A stretch of 41,659 nucleotides of DNA from Actinomycetota bacterium (GTDB lineage: Bacteria; Actinomycetota; Acidimicrobiia; Acidimicrobiales; Ilumatobacteraceae). Numbering within the stretch: the stretch's first letter is position 1; each line of letters begins with the position of its first letter. This document shows, piece by piece, positions 40,304 through 41,659 of this stretch. Where the stretch lies: contig RFMM01000109.1 in the NCBI GenBank assembly GCA_009927665.1, positions 1-41,659 of the forward strand, given 5' to 3'. The translations under genes and the position numbers were made by a program. The notes below the pieces were generated by a model. It was not told the DNA's origin. It searched no databases and was given only the letters and a program-made list of their open reading frames with translations.

Positions 40304-40780
40304 ATGACCACCAGCAATGACCCCACCAACCCCGCACCGATCGACGGTGTCGACCCGAGCCAGTTCCTTTGGCAACTCACTCGGGCGCACGTCGACAAGG
40401 TGCTGCACTACACCCACTACATTCCGATTGGCAGGGGCTTCACCCAGAAGTTCCTCGCGCTCGAGTATCCGGGGTGGACTCTCGGCCAGTTGATCGGCTT
40501 GTTTGACGACGCGGGTATTCGCATTGCCCCGGCGGAGAACGAAGGCGCGTCAGGCGCACCGCACGGCGGACGATGCCACTGGCAAGTGGAAGCGTTCTAC
40601 TTCAGCGATGCCACCACCTATCACGTGGTGTGGAACCGTGAACTTCCCTTCGACAAGGACTTCCTCGCCATGAAGTGCCAGACGGCGCCTGCCGGCGAGG
40701 GTCCGCGTGGCGGCAAGGTGATCACAGCAGTCGCAGCACCTCGCCCGGTCGACTTGTCGGGAAAGAAGTTCTTCGACTGA
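40304..40780 (+). CDS. Conserved-looking protein of unknown function
   Basis: A 158-residue cytoplasmic protein I do not recognise. It has no signal peptide or membrane helix. Features are an N-terminal Pro/Asp stretch, HVDKVLHYTHYIPIGRGFTQ, and an aromatic, beta-rich middle (CHWQVEAFYFSDATTYHVVWN). The ATG follows a good GAGGAGA at 6-8 nt, so unlike many neighbours it has a leader. Base use at third codon positions is GC-rich like that of its neighbours, supporting a real gene. It is followed 80 nt later by the HD hydrolase on the same strand. Confidence 0.7.
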   Translation: MTTSNDPTNPAPIDGVDPSQFLWQLTRAHVDKVLHYTHYIPIGRGFTQKFLALEYPGWTLGQLIGLFDDAGIRIAPAENEGASGAPHGGRCHWQVEAFYFSDATTYHVVWNRELPFDKDFLAMKCQTAPAGEGPRGGKVITAVAAPRPVDLSGKKFFD

Positions 40781-40860
40781 CGACGAGATTCTGCGCGACA
40801 CGGGTGAGGCACAACAGCGTCACCTTCGTGCGTAACAACGGTGTGGCACACTCGAGGCAG

Positions 40861-41504
40861 ATGAAGGAGAAGATTCCGCCGCGTTGGCAACCAGGTATCG
40901 CGTTGCATTGCGCTTACATGGTTGCCGCGCGCGAGTTCGCCGGCATCAGCCGCAAGGGCGGTGATATTCCCTATCTCTCGCACCTCATGGCGGTGTCGGC
41001 GTTGGTGATGGAACACGGCGGCACCGAAGATCAGGCCGCCGCTGCCCTGCTGCACGACGTGCTCGAAGACAGTAAAGATGTCTCGGTGAATCGCTGACCT
41101 GGGAACTGATGGCCGCCGAGGTGCCTGCCGAGTCGGCGCACAACATCGTTGCAATCGTGCAGGGCACGAGCGACGGTGTCTACGGCCAAGAGCGAACCGA
41201 AGCGACCTGGCACGAACGAAAGACTGCGTATCACCGACACTTGGCAGCCAAGCCGTCTGATGATCCCTCGATTTTGGTTTCACTCGCCGACAAGGTGCAC
41301 AATGCCGAGTCAACCCTCGTGCAGGTGCGCGCTGGTGAGACGCTCGATGACATCTTCGCCAACTTCAACACCGGTCGAGTAGGTCAAGAGATGAACTACC
41401 GCGGCTTGCTCGCAGCGTTCAAGAAGCACGCCACCAGCAACCCAAGCCTCACACGACTCGTCACCCGGCTCGAGCGAGCCATCGAGGAGATCTTCACCCC
41501 ATAA
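40861..41504 (+). pseudogene. HD-domain hydrolase (SpoT-like small alarmone hydrolase type), frameshifted
   Basis: HD phosphohydrolase resembling the hydrolase half of RelA/SpoT and stand-alone small alarmone hydrolases. Part one starts at ATG 40861 and contains YLSHLMAVSALVMEHGG and AAALLHDVLEDS (the HD and ED metal motifs). It ends early at 41097. The continuation ESLTWELMAAEVPAESAHN and the last metal Asp in VSLADKVHNAE lie in the -1 frame to 41504. A single base missing near 41080-41088 restores about 214 residues, normal for the family. (p)ppGpp as substrate is inferred from the HDxxED form. Either an assembly deletion or a recent inactivating mutation. Confidence 0.82.
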
Positions 41505-41521
41505 CGAAAGAGAGGCCCGCC

Positions 41522-41659
41522 ATCAACCGCGTCGACGAACACCCCTTTGAGCAGATTCGCCGGCTTCTCGCCTCGCGAATCGGACCCGAACTGCCCCGAG
41601 AAGTCATTGACGACTGGCCCGATGCCGAAACGATCGACATCACCATCGACAACACCGCC
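41522..41659 (+). CDS. Start of an unrecognised ORF running off the window
   Basis: The frame INRVDEHPFEQIRRLLASRI is open for 46 codons to the window end and has the GC-rich third-position pattern of real genes here. AGAGAGG lies 6 nt before its ATC codon, but no ATG, GTG or TTG occurs in frame. It may use a rare ATC start, or the base may be miscalled. Tail-on position 18 nt after the HD gene suggests an operon. Function unknown. Confidence 0.35.
   Translation, partial: MNRVDEHPFEQIRRLLASRIGPELPREVIDDWPDAETIDITIDNTA

Overview
This window reads as chromosome of a high-GC actinobacterium, most likely Acidimicrobiia (Ilumatobacter-like), although that placement is inference from gene content: a heliorhodopsin very close to the founding actinobacterial one, an actinobacterial-type DUF1844 protein beside infC-rpmI-rplT, a mycothiol/DinB-type protein and a clustered arg operon. 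Many genes show a TANNNT hexamer 6-8 nt before the start codon and no Shine-Dalgarno, which is the signature of leaderless transcription. No rRNA, tRNA, phage, insertion sequence or CRISPR array was seen.

Layout. 1-1762 (minus): the N-terminal half of tyrS, a hotdog thioesterase, and a HepT/MntA-like pair whose catalytic residues look degenerate. 1800-8523 (minus): an M14 carboxypeptidase and a tightly overlapped arginine operon read argC-argB-argD-argF-argR-argH, with two ARG-box-like palindromes over the argC promoter; argJ and argG are absent. 8540-11684: an SbtA-type bicarbonate transporter (minus), YqgE/AlgH and heliorhodopsin (plus), then a DinB/MDMPI-like protein behind pheST (11684-15111, minus).

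15139-28809 (minus) is the accessory core: a sugar-type ABC importer (binding protein, two permeases, ATPase), four SnoaL-like proteins, a zinc-site MetE/epoxyalkane-CoM-transferase-like protein, an HpaI-type aldolase, a two-cupin protein, an HpsN-like (histidinol-dehydrogenase family) oxidoreductase and a LacI repressor. A shared palindrome, TGAnTACGTAGTCA, sits between the -35 and -10 of both the lacI and the binding-protein promoters. The picture is a self-regulated import and catabolism regulon for an unidentified, probably polyol- or sulfonate-like, substrate.

28809-34295 is a redox block. Response regulator, histidine kinase, MsrA, rhodanese and a SnoaL protein run as one overlapping minus-strand series. 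Divergently, an acidic His/Asp-rich exported protein, a small membrane-anchored protein, ApbE flavin transferase and a ferric-reductase-like b-type cytochrome form a plus-strand operon.

34268-41659: trmH-type methyltransferase, rplT, rpmI and infC (minus; infC appears to start at ATA coupled to a micro-ORF), DUF1844 and a frameshifted rmuC (plus), a two-nuclease DUF2779 protein (minus), an unknown protein, a frameshifted HD hydrolase and the start of another ORF (plus). Both frameshifts behave as one-base deletions, so assembly error is a live possibility.
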